A stretch of 48,862 bases of DNA. It comes from Clostridia bacterium (GTDB lineage: Bacteria; Bacillota; Clostridia; Oscillospirales; Acutalibacteraceae). The stretch is taken from contig JAFVSK010000026.1 in assembly GCA_017503785.1 (NCBI GenBank), positions 1-48,862 of the forward strand. The letters run 5' to 3'. Below the pieces are notes generated by a model that worked only from the letters and a program-made list of their open reading frames with translations, made no database searches and was not told the origin of the DNA. The translations under genes and the position numbers were made by a program. Shown here piece by piece: positions 33,954 through 41,676 of this stretch. Every line of letters begins with the position of its first letter. Position 1 is the stretch's first letter.

Positions 33954-34154
33954 TTACTTCGGCTCTTGCGCGCTCATCGCGGCCTTGGTGCCCGCGGGCA
34001 GCTCGGTCACGGTGATGGTATTGCCGCTGTGCACGTACAGTTCGACGGCCTCGCCGGGTGCAAGCACGTGAGCGGGGTTGCCATTGCTCTCGGCGACTTG
34101 GGCTTCGTACGGCCCACCGTCGGTAGGCACTTCGATTTTGATTTTCAGGGTCAT
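33954..34154 (-). CDS. Small unknown protein
   Basis: 66 residues: MTLKIKIEVPTDGGPYEAQV, then GEAVELYVHSGNTITVTELP and AMSAQEPK. A beta-sandwich-like pattern with no catalytic residues. Placed between the ssDNA-binding protein and the polymerase. Similar small beta proteins occur in related modules but the function is unknown. Confidence 0.65.
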   Translation of the reverse strand: MTLKIKIEVPTDGGPYEAQVAESNGNPAHVLAPGEAVELYVHSGNTITVTELPAGTKAAMSAQEPK

Positions 34155-34192
34155 TTCAGTCTTTCAGAAAACGGGGCCGAAGCCCCGTGGGT

Positions 34193-34876
34193 TTAGAACA
34201 GGTCGCTGGCGCCTTGACCGGCGGTCTCGACTTCTTCTTCGCCGAAGCCTTCAGCGCTGGTCGGGCCGCTACCGAATGCCTCGCCGTCCTTCACGAACTG
34301 GATGGCGATGATGCGGGCGAACACCTGGTTGGGGATGATCTGACCGTCGCTGCCCTTGAAGGACTTGCCGGCCACAAATTCCACCTTGGCGTTCACGTAG
34401 CAGCCACGATATGGCACCTTGACCTCGTAGCCGAGCTGGTCGGTCACGTCCATGCCATCCACCAGGCCGCGACCGGCTTCTGTGATCTGCACGAACTTGC
34501 CGTTGTGCTTCTTCTGCGTGACCACCTGGGGCTTCTTGTCAGCCTTGTTGCTGGCCGAGATGAAGAACATGTTCTCGTACTCGGGGCGCACGGTGCCGTC
34601 GTCGCTCATCTTGTCGTTGCCGTCACGGATCGCACGGCTGTTGGCAGCCATGGAGCGGATCATGTTGGCGGCGTTCGCGGGACCCCAGAGCTTGGTGGCG
34701 GCTTCCAGCATTGCTGCCTTGCCGATCTTCAGCGCTTCGCTTTCGGGTTCCATCAGGCCGGTGAACTTGAACTTCGGCGCGCCGCCGTTCATGCCCTCGC
34801 CGGGCTTGAAGATGTCGAGCCATGCCGCCCGCAGGCCCTTGAGGATGACGGGTTGGGAAGATGCGAAATTGCTCAT
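34193..34876 (-). CDS. DUF2815-type single-stranded DNA-binding protein
   Basis: 227 residues. Pattern of the DUF2815 family: LRAAWLDIFKPGEG, PKFKFTGLMEPES, then YEVKVPYRGCYVNAKVEFVA and NQVFARIIAIQFVKDGEAFG. These proteins have an OB-type fold and act as the phage ssDNA-binding protein. The C-terminus is acidic (EGFGEEEVETAGQGASDLF), as in SSB and T7 gp2.5, whose tails recruit partners. The last four residues SDLF recur on two other replication proteins here. Confidence 0.85.
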   Translation of the reverse strand: MSNFASSQPVILKGLRAAWLDIFKPGEGMNGGAPKFKFTGLMEPESEALKIGKAAMLEAATKLWGPANAANMIRSMAANSRAIRDGNDKMSDDGTVRPEYENMFFISASNKADKKPQVVTQKKHNGKFVQITEAGRGLVDGMDVTDQLGYEVKVPYRGCYVNAKVEFVAGKSFKGSDGQIIPNQVFARIIAIQFVKDGEAFGSGPTSAEGFGEEEVETAGQGASDLF

Positions 34877-34901
34877 GTCTGCGCTTTCAGAGTTTCAGTT
34901 T

Positions 34902-36251
34902 TCAGGAAAAAAGATCGCTGTTGTCAGCGGGCGGTACGTCTCCGAACCCGTCCAGCGCGGTGGCGATGGTCGGTCTCGGGTCAGTTTCTAGGACGATGCT
35001 GGGCTTGCCAATGTCCTGTGTGATGAGCGCCTGCAGTCGGTTCCACTGAGTGGGGCCGAGCACAGGCGGTAGTGTGGGTTCACCTTTCTTGGCCTTGGGC
35101 GCCTTCACCAACTTCTCGGCGGTGGTGGGCGAGATGAGCGACTGGGTATACATCTGGTCGGTCTTCAGGCGCATCTTCTTCAGCGCGGCCTCGGCCTCGG
35201 TCTCGTCAGTCCAGGTGCGTGCACCCTTCTTGCCTTCGACCAGCTTGTAGGCCACGCCGTCGGCGCGAGCCACGCGCTTGCCTGCCTGCAGCGCCTCGTA
35301 CACGCGCTCGCCCACCGCCTTCAGCCAGGTGGAGACCAGCGGCACGAGGCGGTAGGCTTCGCCCAGCTCGATCTCGGCGGGGGTGCGCACCTTGGGCTCG
35401 TCGGTGTCGAAGCCTTCGAGCGCGAGGTTCACCACCATCTCCGTCTGCGCCTTGCAATTGCCGGAGGCGCGGCAGAAGTGGCATGCGTCGGCCGACGGCA
35501 CGTACTGCGGGTTGGTGCGCGTCTCTTCGGCCTTCTGCCGCAGGAACGCTTCGACCTCACGCAGCTCGTCAATCGAGCAAGAGTAGGTGCTGAGGTGGCC
35601 GATGGCAGGCTGCACAATGGTCATCACCACGTCGCGGATGTCGTAGAGCAGGCCAAGTTCCTCAATGGTCCCCAGCGCATAGCCTGCCATCTGCAGGTTG
35701 GCGCGCACCACTTCGGGTACGGGCTTGCCGGTGATCATGTCCGTGGTGGCAGGCACGATCACGTCGTAGGCATCCACGCGGCCACGGCCGCCCTTGAGGT
35801 CGATGACCTCCACCGTGGTGCCGTAGATCAAGGTCACGTCCGTGCGGCCGGTGGCACCTTCCTCGCCGGTGAACTGACCGATGGGGACGGCGCGCTCCAC
35901 AAGCATCTCGGCGCCGGTGAGGGCTGCGCGCTCACGCACGTAGTTCACAGCCGTGGTCGAGATGTCGATCAGCTCTTGGTCGATGGTTACGATCTCTTTC
36001 GAGAGCGGCCCCGCGCAACCCGGGTTCACCCAGACTTCGCGGCCTTCCAAGAACACCAGATTTCGCCCCAGATAGCTCTGCGGGTCGATGCTCGGGTCCA
36101 ACAGCATCTCTTCGAGCATCTGGTGGCAGGCGGTCCCCCGGCGCGCGGCCTCGTTGCCCTCGTTCGGGACACCCTCCTGGGCACCCACGGACGCGGTGCA
36201 GCTCGTCCATCTTGCGGCGCTCGACGGAGAAAGACGGGCATGGTATGTCAT
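34902..36251 (-). CDS. DUF2800-type nuclease (Cas4/PD-(D/E)XK-like)
   Basis: 449 residues from ATG 36251, overlapping the HNH stop. N-terminus LSPSSAARWTSCTASVG is typical of DUF2800. A PD-(D/E)XK core lies around GATGRTDVTLIYGTTVEVID with LKGGRGRVDA, and a Cys cluster (ADACHFCRASGNCKAQ near 257-272) probably holds an iron-sulfur or zinc site as in Cas4/AddB nucleases. The family works with DUF2815 in recombination and replication. It ends NSDLFS. Confidence 0.85.
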   Translation of the reverse strand: MTYHARLSPSSAARWTSCTASVGAQEGVPNEGNEAARRGTACHQMLEEMLLDPSIDPQSYLGRNLVFLEGREVWVNPGCAGPLSKEIVTIDQELIDISTTAVNYVRERAALTGAEMLVERAVPIGQFTGEEGATGRTDVTLIYGTTVEVIDLKGGRGRVDAYDVIVPATTDMITGKPVPEVVRANLQMAGYALGTIEELGLLYDIRDVVMTIVQPAIGHLSTYSCSIDELREVEAFLRQKAEETRTNPQYVPSADACHFCRASGNCKAQTEMVVNLALEGFDTDEPKVRTPAEIELGEAYRLVPLVSTWLKAVGERVYEALQAGKRVARADGVAYKLVEGKKGARTWTDETEAEAALKKMRLKTDQMYTQSLISPTTAEKLVKAPKAKKGEPTLPPVLGPTQWNRLQALITQDIGKPSIVLETDPRPTIATALDGFGDVPPADNSDLFS

Positions 36252-36778
36252 GCGTACTCCCACTTATAGCCTTGATAGACACGACTAGCATCGCGCAACG
36301 CTAAATGCATGCGGGTGCGATTGAAGCCTGCGCGCCAAGCTGCCACCACCGTCAAGAAACCAATCTTGTCGCCGGTAACCGCGTGGGTTCCAACGATGGG
36401 GTTCTTTTGGCCTGACCGAGTGCCGAGGACAGTACGAGCGTGCTCCAAGTTTTCCAGATGTGTCATCCACTCCAGGTTGCCGAGCGCGTTGTCGTGACGA
36501 ATTCCGTTCTTGTGATTCACAGTCGCTTCTTGGCTATCGCCAAGAAAAGCGGCAGCAACGAGGCGGTGCACTTTCATGTGCGCAACGGAATCTCCGGCGT
36601 AGATCGTAACGAGCCGATAGCCGTCGGCATCGGGGCGGCACCGAAGTATTTTTCCGCACACAGGATACGACCGCCCACTGCCCTTGTTGAACACGACGCG
36701 ATCCACACTTCGGACACGCCCGAGGCTGCTAACCTCATAAAGTGGGTAGCCCTCAATGGGTTTCCAGATTTCGTCCAT
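36248..36778 (-). CDS. NUMOD4-HNH homing endonuclease
   Basis: 176 residues from ATG 36778. NUMOD4 motif at the N-terminus: IWKPIEGYPLYEVSSLGRVR. HNH core: HRLVAAAFLGD, then VNHKNGIRHDNALGNLEWMT. The C-terminal ~40 residues form a NUMOD-like DNA-contact region (GTHAVTGDKIGFLTVVAAW). It sits between a mini membrane gene and the DUF2800 nuclease with 1-4 bp overlaps, a typical free-standing selfish insertion. Confidence 0.9.
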   Translation of the reverse strand: MDEIWKPIEGYPLYEVSSLGRVRSVDRVVFNKGSGRSYPVCGKILRCRPDADGYRLVTIYAGDSVAHMKVHRLVAAAFLGDSQEATVNHKNGIRHDNALGNLEWMTHLENLEHARTVLGTRSGQKNPIVGTHAVTGDKIGFLTVVAAWRAGFNRTRMHLALRDASRVYQGYKWEYA

Positions 36779-36942
36779 CAGTTCACCGCCAAAAAGTAAG
36801 TTGCCCCAGCGAGCAGGGCGCCGTGCACCAGCACGCCGAAAATGTCGCCCTTGTCCATGCCGCCGCTCTCGTTTGCAACGATGAGGTCCAACACAACCGC
36901 GATGCCCATGTACGCGAAGACGCACCAGAGGAACGCGGTCAT
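36778..36942 (-). CDS. Small two-helix membrane protein (54 residues)
   Basis: Encodes MTAFLWCVFAYMGIAVVLDL, a polar stretch (NESGGMDKGD) and a second helix (GVLVHGALLAGATYFLAVN). The stop overlaps the endonuclease ATG (TGATG) and the start is three bases after the stop of the gene before. The good packing supports a real gene. Function unknown. Confidence 0.6.
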   Translation of the reverse strand: MTAFLWCVFAYMGIAVVLDLIVANESGGMDKGDIFGVLVHGALLAGATYFLAVN

Positions 36943-36945
36943 GAT

Positions 36946-37593
36946 TTACAGGCCCAAATCAGCGTCCGCAGCCGGTGCCAGCAGGCCCTGCACGTGCGCC
37001 AAGATTTCGGCGTTCTTGTTCAGGTCCTTCAGCGCGGGGACGGTCTTGCCCTCGCAGCCGAAGTGCTTGAGCACGCCAAGCACCGCCTCACGACCGCCGC
37101 TGGGCGCCGTGGACAGTTCCTTGATGGCGCGGAACACCGTGTCCCAGTCAGCGTCCGAAGTCGCGGCCGAGGCAGTGTCCTGTTGGGCTGTTGCAGAAGG
37201 CGCGGAAGTAGCACTGGCTTGGGACGCCGCTGCAGCAGCCGCGTCTTGGGCCTTTTTTGCGAACTCTGCCTTCTTGGCAAGGTACTGGGCCGAGGACTCA
37301 ATCTTGAAGGACTGATCCTTGGGGTCTGGGTCGCCGGGCTTCTGGGCGTAGGCGGTCTGTGTTTCTTCGCTCACCCAGTAGCGCGTGCCCTCGGGGTCGC
37401 CGTCCACAAGGTCGGCCTTGGTGGCAGGCTCGTCGGTCTTCTTGGTGCGGGGCTTCTTGGTCTCTGCGGTAGGCGCTGCAGCAGCGGCTTCAGGGGCGCC
37501 GGCCACGGCGGTGATGGTGCCTGCGCTCTGCAGGATGGTGACAAGGGTCTTCAGCGATGTGTCGATGGATTCCAGGCGGTCTTCGATGTTCAT
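36946..37593 (-). CDS. First gene of the leftward operon, Ala-rich linker protein
   Basis: 215 residues from ATG 37593. N-terminal helix MNIEDRLESIDTSLKTLVTI may be a coiled coil. Middle is Ala/Thr/Lys-rich and probably disordered (AAAAAPTAETKKPRTKKTDE). The C-terminal domain (DWDTVFRAIKELSTAPSGGR, then VLGVLKHFGCEGKTVPALKD) is helical and resembles small domains found beside phage recombination genes. Its end (ADADLGL) loosely recalls the SDLF tails of the next proteins. A partner or loader role for the nuclease/SSB pair is a guess. Confidence 0.65.
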   Translation of the reverse strand: MNIEDRLESIDTSLKTLVTILQSAGTITAVAGAPEAAAAAPTAETKKPRTKKTDEPATKADLVDGDPEGTRYWVSEETQTAYAQKPGDPDPKDQSFKIESSAQYLAKKAEFAKKAQDAAAAAASQASATSAPSATAQQDTASAATSDADWDTVFRAIKELSTAPSGGREAVLGVLKHFGCEGKTVPALKDLNKNAEILAHVQGLLAPAADADLGL

Positions 37594-37769
37594 GAGTGCT
37601 CCAGTTTGAAAATTTAAGTTGCTCGGTGAGCGGACTGAAGTGTATGCGAAATTTCGCGTTTGCGTAATACCCGACAAAAGTTTGTGACCTTTTGCGAAAA
37701 AACTTGTCGTTGTTCACACTTGTCGGTAAAGTTCAGTTGTCAGTAACGACAAACCAACGAAAGCACCAG
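37594..37769. promoter_or_regulatory. Divergent early control region
   Basis: Leftward: TTACGC (37667-37662), 17-bp spacer and TACACT (37644-37639), with the perfect 12-bp palindrome GCGAAATTTCGC (37646-37657) inside the spacer. Rightward: TTGTCG (37704-37709), 17-bp spacer, TAAAGT (37727-37732). Three direct repeats of the form A(C/G)TTGTC start at 37702, 37718 and 37735, and AACGACAA (37745-37752) mirrors TTGTCGTT (37704-37711). A/T content is far above the neighbouring genes. Promoter strength is inferred from sequence only. Confidence 0.6.
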
Positions 37770-37988
37770 ATGACCCGCAAACTCACCGTCAGCACCAAGT
37801 GGCTCGAAATGGCCGCCATCAAGCTGGAGATCGACGCGCAGGACTCCCTGCACACCTGGATCGTCCTCGGCCAAACCCACCGCTACTGCGAAGACTTGGG
37901 CAAAGCAGCGATGCTCCGCAAGGCCGCCGGCATCAAGAGCATCGCCGAGCGCCGCGAGTTTCTTCGGATCAACGGTGTGACGGCCTGA
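37770..37988 (+). CDS. First gene of the rightward operon, small unknown protein
   Basis: 72 residues: MTRKLTVSTKWLEMAAIKLE, then TWIVLGQTHRYCEDLGKAAM and SIAERREFLRINGVTA. Helical and slightly basic. It is the first product of the rightward early transcript, where many phages place a regulator or host-takeover factor. I do not recognise the family. Confidence 0.65.
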   Translation: MTRKLTVSTKWLEMAAIKLEIDAQDSLHTWIVLGQTHRYCEDLGKAAMLRKAAGIKSIAERREFLRINGVTA

Positions 37989-37990
37989 TC

Positions 37991-38215
37991 GTGAAGATCA
38001 TCGCCACCACCCACCGCGTGCGCCGGTGGACGCGCAGCGACTGCACCGGTTTTCAGGTGCTTGAGCGCGTCACCCGCGTGCTCGGTATGCCTATCTGGTG
38101 CCGCGAAATCGACCGCGAGGACGTGCCGAGCTGGGCCTTCATCCAGCGCGCATGCCTTGGCGAAACCGACTGGGAATCGCGCCTGTTCAAAGACTATGCA
38201 CACCTGCTCGCCTGA
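37991..38215 (+). CDS. Small unknown protein
   Basis: 74 residues from a GTG at 37991: MKIIATTHRVRRWTRSDCTG, then VLERVTRVLGMPIWCREIDR and WAFIQRACLGETDWESRLF. Begins two bases after the previous stop. Longer frames start inside the previous gene. No known motif. Confidence 0.6.
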   Translation: MKIIATTHRVRRWTRSDCTGFQVLERVTRVLGMPIWCREIDREDVPSWAFIQRACLGETDWESRLFKDYAHLLA

Positions 38216-38261
38216 TCGTGCCGCCAAAGACAAACCTCTCCGTTCCAACTGAAAGCACCCC

Positions 38262-38444
38262 ATGAAATTCCTAAACCCTTTCCGCAAACCCTCCCCCAAG
38301 GAACTGGCCCAGCGCGAGCTGGAAGAAGCCCAGCGCCAACTCCTGGCGGCTCAGTCCAGCGCGGACTACGCCCGCCGCATCGCCGAGTACAACGGCGACC
38401 GCATCAAGCGGCTGACGGCGTTCTTGAAGAAGGAGGGTGTGTGA
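38262..38444 (+). CDS. Small coiled-coil protein
   Basis: 60 residues: MKFLNPFRKPSPKELAQREL, then a continuous helix (EEAQRQLLAAQSSADYARRI) and a basic end (DRIKRLTAFLKKEGV). Small proteins with this FRKPSPxELAxRELEEA start are common in phages of Burkholderiales and Pseudomonas; function is not known to me. Possibly peripheral membrane or DNA-associated. Confidence 0.7.
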   Translation: MKFLNPFRKPSPKELAQRELEEAQRQLLAAQSSADYARRIAEYNGDRIKRLTAFLKKEGV

Positions 38445-38626
38445 TGGAGACGGTAACTCTCTGGCTCCTGATCACCGTTGGCGGGTACTACGGACATGAG
38501 GCGACCGTGGTCGAACGATTCCCCACCGTTGAGCAGTGCGAGCATGTGCGCAAATCCATCCCGTTTTCAAATGAATCTCTGCGGAAGGGGACGCGCTGCG
38601 TCGAAGCCAAGGTGTTGCGCCCATGA
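38444..38626 (+). CDS. Small exported or membrane-anchored protein
   Basis: 60 residues. ATG 38444 overlaps the previous stop (TGATG). Hydrophobic start (METVTLWLLITVGGYYG), then VVERFPTVEQCEHVRKSIPF and TRCVEAKVL with two Cys that could form a disulfide after export. The gene at 42059 has the same layout (hydrophobic start, VVEK, Cys, Cys-Val), suggesting a paralogous pair. Confidence 0.62.
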   Translation: METVTLWLLITVGGYYGHEATVVERFPTVEQCEHVRKSIPFSNESLRKGTRCVEAKVLRP

Positions 38627-38814
38627 CCGCCCGCACCACCACTATCCTGCTGCTCGCCCTGGCACTGGCCGGCTGCTCTGAGGACAAGATCAAAGCCATG
38701 GAAGCTATCAACGAGTTCTGCAAGAAGAACAACGGCGAGCTGACCACGGTGTTCGAACACGGAACGTTTGGCAGCAAGCTCACGTTCGGCTGCACTGCGA
38801 GGGCCTACCCATGA
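38623..38814 (+). CDS. Small lipoprotein
   Basis: 63 residues with a lipoprotein signal: MTARTTTILLLALALAGCSE, lipobox LAG|C at Cys18. The mature part (about 45 residues) has two Cys (EFCKKN; TFGCTARAYP). It would be anchored to the outer or inner membrane. In a temperate phage a small lipoprotein expressed early can block adsorption (superinfection exclusion), but this is only a possibility. Confidence 0.68.
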   Translation: MTARTTTILLLALALAGCSEDKIKAMEAINEFCKKNNGELTTVFEHGTFGSKLTFGCTARAYP

Positions 38815-39149
38815 CCGCCCCCCGCCGCAACAACGCCAAGATCACCCTGCGCATGCAGACCGCGCTGAAGGCCAAGGGGCACACCTACGACGACCTGGTG
38901 CTGGTCTCCGGCCTGGCAAAAGAGTCGGTGGCCCGCTGGGTCAAGCAGATGCGCGAGCTGGGTGTGGTGCGCATCTGCGCATGGAACGACGACGTGCGGG
39001 GTCGCCGCATCGTGCCGGTGTTCCAGTGGGGCACCGAACCCGACCTGCCGCGCCCCGGGCGCCGGTGGACAGCCGCCGAGACGATGGCGCGCATGCGTGC
39101 GCGGCGTCGGGCCGAGAGTTCGATGGTCAGCCTGGAGGACACGTTATGA
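38811..39149 (+). CDS. Winged-helix DNA-binding protein 3
   Basis: 112 residues. Helix-turn-helix around AKITLRMQTALKAKGHTYDD and GLAKESVARWVKQMRELGVV, then the shared signature RICAWNDDVRGRRIVPVFQW. The C-terminus is Arg-rich (RMRARRRAES). Same family as the proteins at 30060 and 41673. Likely a regulator; ATGA overlap with the lipoprotein gene. Confidence 0.7.
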   Translation: MTAPRRNNAKITLRMQTALKAKGHTYDDLVLVSGLAKESVARWVKQMRELGVVRICAWNDDVRGRRIVPVFQWGTEPDLPRPGRRWTAAETMARMRARRRAESSMVSLEDTL

Positions 39150-39313
39150 CGATGGACGAATTTGATGAAGCCATTCGTGAAGCCAAGGTGGAAAAGCGGT
39201 CGGCCAAGCGGGATTTCGGAAAAAGCAGCCCTGAGTTCGCTGAGGCAAAGGAGGCGTTGGCCGCACTCAAGGACGCGCGTGACTTCGAGTTTCTTCACGG
39301 GGAAGGCACATGA
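39146..39313 (+). CDS. Small charged helical protein
   Basis: 55 residues: MTMDEFDEAIREAKVEKRSA, then SSPEFAEAKEALAALKDARD. Strongly helical and charged, coiled-coil-like. Start overlaps the previous stop (ATGA). No known family. Confidence 0.6.
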   Translation: MTMDEFDEAIREAKVEKRSAKRDFGKSSPEFAEAKEALAALKDARDFEFLHGEGT

Positions 39314-39432
39314 CTATCCCACCCACCAGCACCTACTACGCCAAGGCGTTCTGTGTGAAGTGCCTCACCGACCGCAACCGGACGGGCGGGGTGTGGCGCA
39401 ACCGGATGTTCTTCTGCGGGGGTTGCAAATGA
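39310..39432 (+). CDS. Mini zinc-ribbon protein (40 residues)
   Basis: Sequence contains FCVKCLTDRNRTGG and FFCGGCK, two Cys-X2-Cys pairs about 20 residues apart, a compact zinc ribbon. ATGA overlaps at both ends. Such tiny zinc proteins are frequent in phages and can bind RNA polymerase or DNA; nothing more can be said. Confidence 0.62.
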   Translation: MTIPPTSTYYAKAFCVKCLTDRNRTGGVWRNRMFFCGGCK

Positions 39433-39632
39433 AAAGCACGACGCACGAACGCTTGGCTGCGTGTCGCCGTGTGACCGAACACCCACCTGCTGCGGTGCGC
39501 GCCGTTGTCGCCACCATCGAACGGGTGACAGAGGTCCGCATTCGGTTGTTGACCTGTCTGATGCGCAAAAAACGTTGGGATGGAGACCTCGCGGTCGCGT
39601 TTGTTCGGGCAAACGGGGACGTGTGGCGTTGA
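39429..39632 (+). CDS. Small unknown protein
   Basis: 67 residues: MKSTTHERLAACRRVTEHPP, then RAVVATIERVTEVRIRLLTC and KKRWDGDLAVAFVRANGDVW. Helical, basic. ATG overlaps the zinc-ribbon stop. Family unknown. Confidence 0.58.
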   Translation: MKSTTHERLAACRRVTEHPPAAVRAVVATIERVTEVRIRLLTCLMRKKRWDGDLAVAFVRANGDVWR

Positions 39633-39898
39633 TCCTACGCTGCCCTGAATGTCGAACCCGACGCAAGTCGTTCGACCTGTTCACGAAGCACCTGCGTGAG
39701 ACCGGGCACCGCGTCTGCAACTGCGGGGGTTACTGGTATCCCCACCGCCCTGGCTCACCGTACTGCGAGCAGAACGCCATGAGCGCTGTCCGCATCGCCG
39801 CTCGTCAGGAGGGGATCACCGCCGACGAGTTACTGGAAATTGCGGTCGATTGCGCTTGGGAAAAAGCCGGTCGGCCGTTTACAAAATGGAGAGATTGA
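39629..39898 (+). CDS. Small zinc-finger protein with TTG start
   Basis: 89 residues if translation begins at TTG 39629, which overlaps the preceding TGA; GTG 39623 is an alternative. N-terminal RCPECRTRRKSF and HRVCNCGGYWYPHRPG, CEQN supply Cys/His ligands. The C-terminal ~35 residues form helices (AVRIAARQEGITADELLEIA). Probably nucleic-acid-binding. Start codon is uncertain. Confidence 0.6.
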   Translation: MILRCPECRTRRKSFDLFTKHLRETGHRVCNCGGYWYPHRPGSPYCEQNAMSAVRIAARQEGITADELLEIAVDCAWEKAGRPFTKWRD

Positions 39899-39900
39899 TC

Positions 39901-41676
39901 ATGACGAATGAAGAACACGACAGACCAGCAGCACCAAAGGGCGGGGCCTATGCGGAGCTGCCTGAGCCCACGCCAGATGAACTGCGAGCCATAGTACGCA
40001 AAGCACGCAAAGCACGCGACAGCTCTGGCAGCGCAAGCGACGACTGCGGCTCTGCCGCTTATGTGCTTTACGGGTGGCGCGCGGCAATTCGCGCATACCA
40101 TGGGCAAGCACCAGCCTCCCGCATCACGGTCGAACAGGTTGAAGACGCCATAGGGCTGCAATCCACGGCATGGGACACCATCGGCGCCGAAAAAATCGTG
40201 GAAGCGGTGTTGCGATTGGCAAATGGGCAAGCACCAGCCGGGGCGACGAACACCAAGACGCACGCTCTACTGAGCACGATGATCGGCCTGTTCTTGAGAG
40301 CAAAGGAGAAGATTGGCTACCAACCCGGCAGTGCGATTGACAAGACGGTGGCCGAAGCCGTCGAGCATTTGAAGGACTGGCCCTACCCAGAAACCGCCAC
40401 GGCACAGGCGGCACCAGCCGCAGGGGCGTGGATTGAGCGCTGGTACGGCTCTGGCGGCAAAGATGGCTACGAGGGCTGGAGCATCGTGAACAAGGAAGGC
40501 CGTGGCCTTGTCTCGTACCTTGGGCGGAATGTCGAATCCGGTGCGGTCACTGAAATCGTGATGGCCCACAACGCTACCCTGGCCGCCCCCACGGCACAGG
40601 CGGCACCAGCCACCACCGACTTCACGACGCTTAGTGCGGCGGTGCGAGCCATCCGGCAGGCCATCGAGTTGATCGGCGAGCCTGCCGATGACCGCATGCG
40701 CGCTGCGAGGCGCGTGCTGCGCGGCGCGGTGATCGTCGCGGAGGATTCTGGCGAGTTGGCGGCACCAGCCGCTGGCGCAGTTGCGGGGCCTGTCGAGACG
40801 ATAAAGTTCTCGGACGGCTCCACAGCGGATCCGGTGGAGAAAGCGCGCCGATACCTCAACGCCATGGCCGACCACCGCATCAATAGCCAGTATTTCTTCG
40901 ATGATGGCTGGCCGAAAAAGGAGAGTGCAATCGATGCAATGGCGACGTTGGCTGTCTTGGAGCAACTCGCCGCAGCGCCCACCCCAGCCGCCCAGGCAAA
41001 CAGCCAGCCAGTGCCAGCTGAGGTTGCTGACGCCATGGCCGATAGCCAATACCTCGCCGGTGTTTCCGCTGGGTGGAACGCAGCAAATGCAGACGACCCC
41101 AACGCGGCGCTGCAAAAGCTCCACGAATCACGCGCTGGATACCTCAAGCCACTGAGCGCATCCCGTGCCCCGGCAGACAGCGTGACGGCACCAGCCGCTG
41201 GAGCAGTAACGGGGCCGCTGGACAGTCTCGCGCTGATGAAGGTTGTGATGCAGGCTGATGAAGCGCTGTCAGGTCGTTGCACCAGAGGCACTACGAATTG
41301 GGCAGCAGCCATCGGCAAGGCAGTTCAACGCGCCGTTGTCGCCGCCGCACCCCAGCCAGCACCCCCGGCAGACAGCCAGCCGTCCAGCTTTGGAAGCCCT
41401 GAACTGCAGGCGATGATTCTTGCGCGCTGCGCGGAGAAGGACAAGGCAGACAGCGTGCTGGAGGATGCGGCGCGGTGGTTTTCCGAGCGCGACAACGTGC
41501 TGCACTCATTCTGGGTGCTTTTGGGTGAAGCAGAAACCCAAGCGGACAACGACAACAACCCACTGCTGAAACACCAAGTCGAAGGGTTCTATCGCCAGTG
41601 GAACGCACTAAACGGAAGCGCGCTGGAGCCCCGCTGGGTGACTCGCGCAGCCCGCAAGCAAGGGGGCGCCCAATGA
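39901..41676 (+). CDS. Mosaic multi-domain phage protein with recurring Ala-Pro linkers
   Basis: 591 residues from ATG 39901. Seven or so short domains of 35-70 residues are joined by near-identical Ala/Pro-rich linkers: AQAAPAAGAWIERW, AQAAPATTDF, AAPAAGAVAGP, TAPAAGAVTGP. One segment (IERWYGSGGKDGYEGWSIVN) is beta, another (RRYLNAMADHRINSQYFFDD) helical. The layout recalls Ead/Ea22-like polymorphic proteins of temperate phages, which grow by shuffling small modules. No enzyme motif. It is the largest gene of the accessory block and its function is unknown. Confidence 0.65.
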   Translation: MTNEEHDRPAAPKGGAYAELPEPTPDELRAIVRKARKARDSSGSASDDCGSAAYVLYGWRAAIRAYHGQAPASRITVEQVEDAIGLQSTAWDTIGAEKIVEAVLRLANGQAPAGATNTKTHALLSTMIGLFLRAKEKIGYQPGSAIDKTVAEAVEHLKDWPYPETATAQAAPAAGAWIERWYGSGGKDGYEGWSIVNKEGRGLVSYLGRNVESGAVTEIVMAHNATLAAPTAQAAPATTDFTTLSAAVRAIRQAIELIGEPADDRMRAARRVLRGAVIVAEDSGELAAPAAGAVAGPVETIKFSDGSTADPVEKARRYLNAMADHRINSQYFFDDGWPKKESAIDAMATLAVLEQLAAAPTPAAQANSQPVPAEVADAMADSQYLAGVSAGWNAANADDPNAALQKLHESRAGYLKPLSASRAPADSVTAPAAGAVTGPLDSLALMKVVMQADEALSGRCTRGTTNWAAAIGKAVQRAVVAAAPQPAPPADSQPSSFGSPELQAMILARCAEKDKADSVLEDAARWFSERDNVLHSFWVLLGEAETQADNDNNPLLKHQVEGFYRQWNALNGSALEPRWVTRAARKQGGAQ

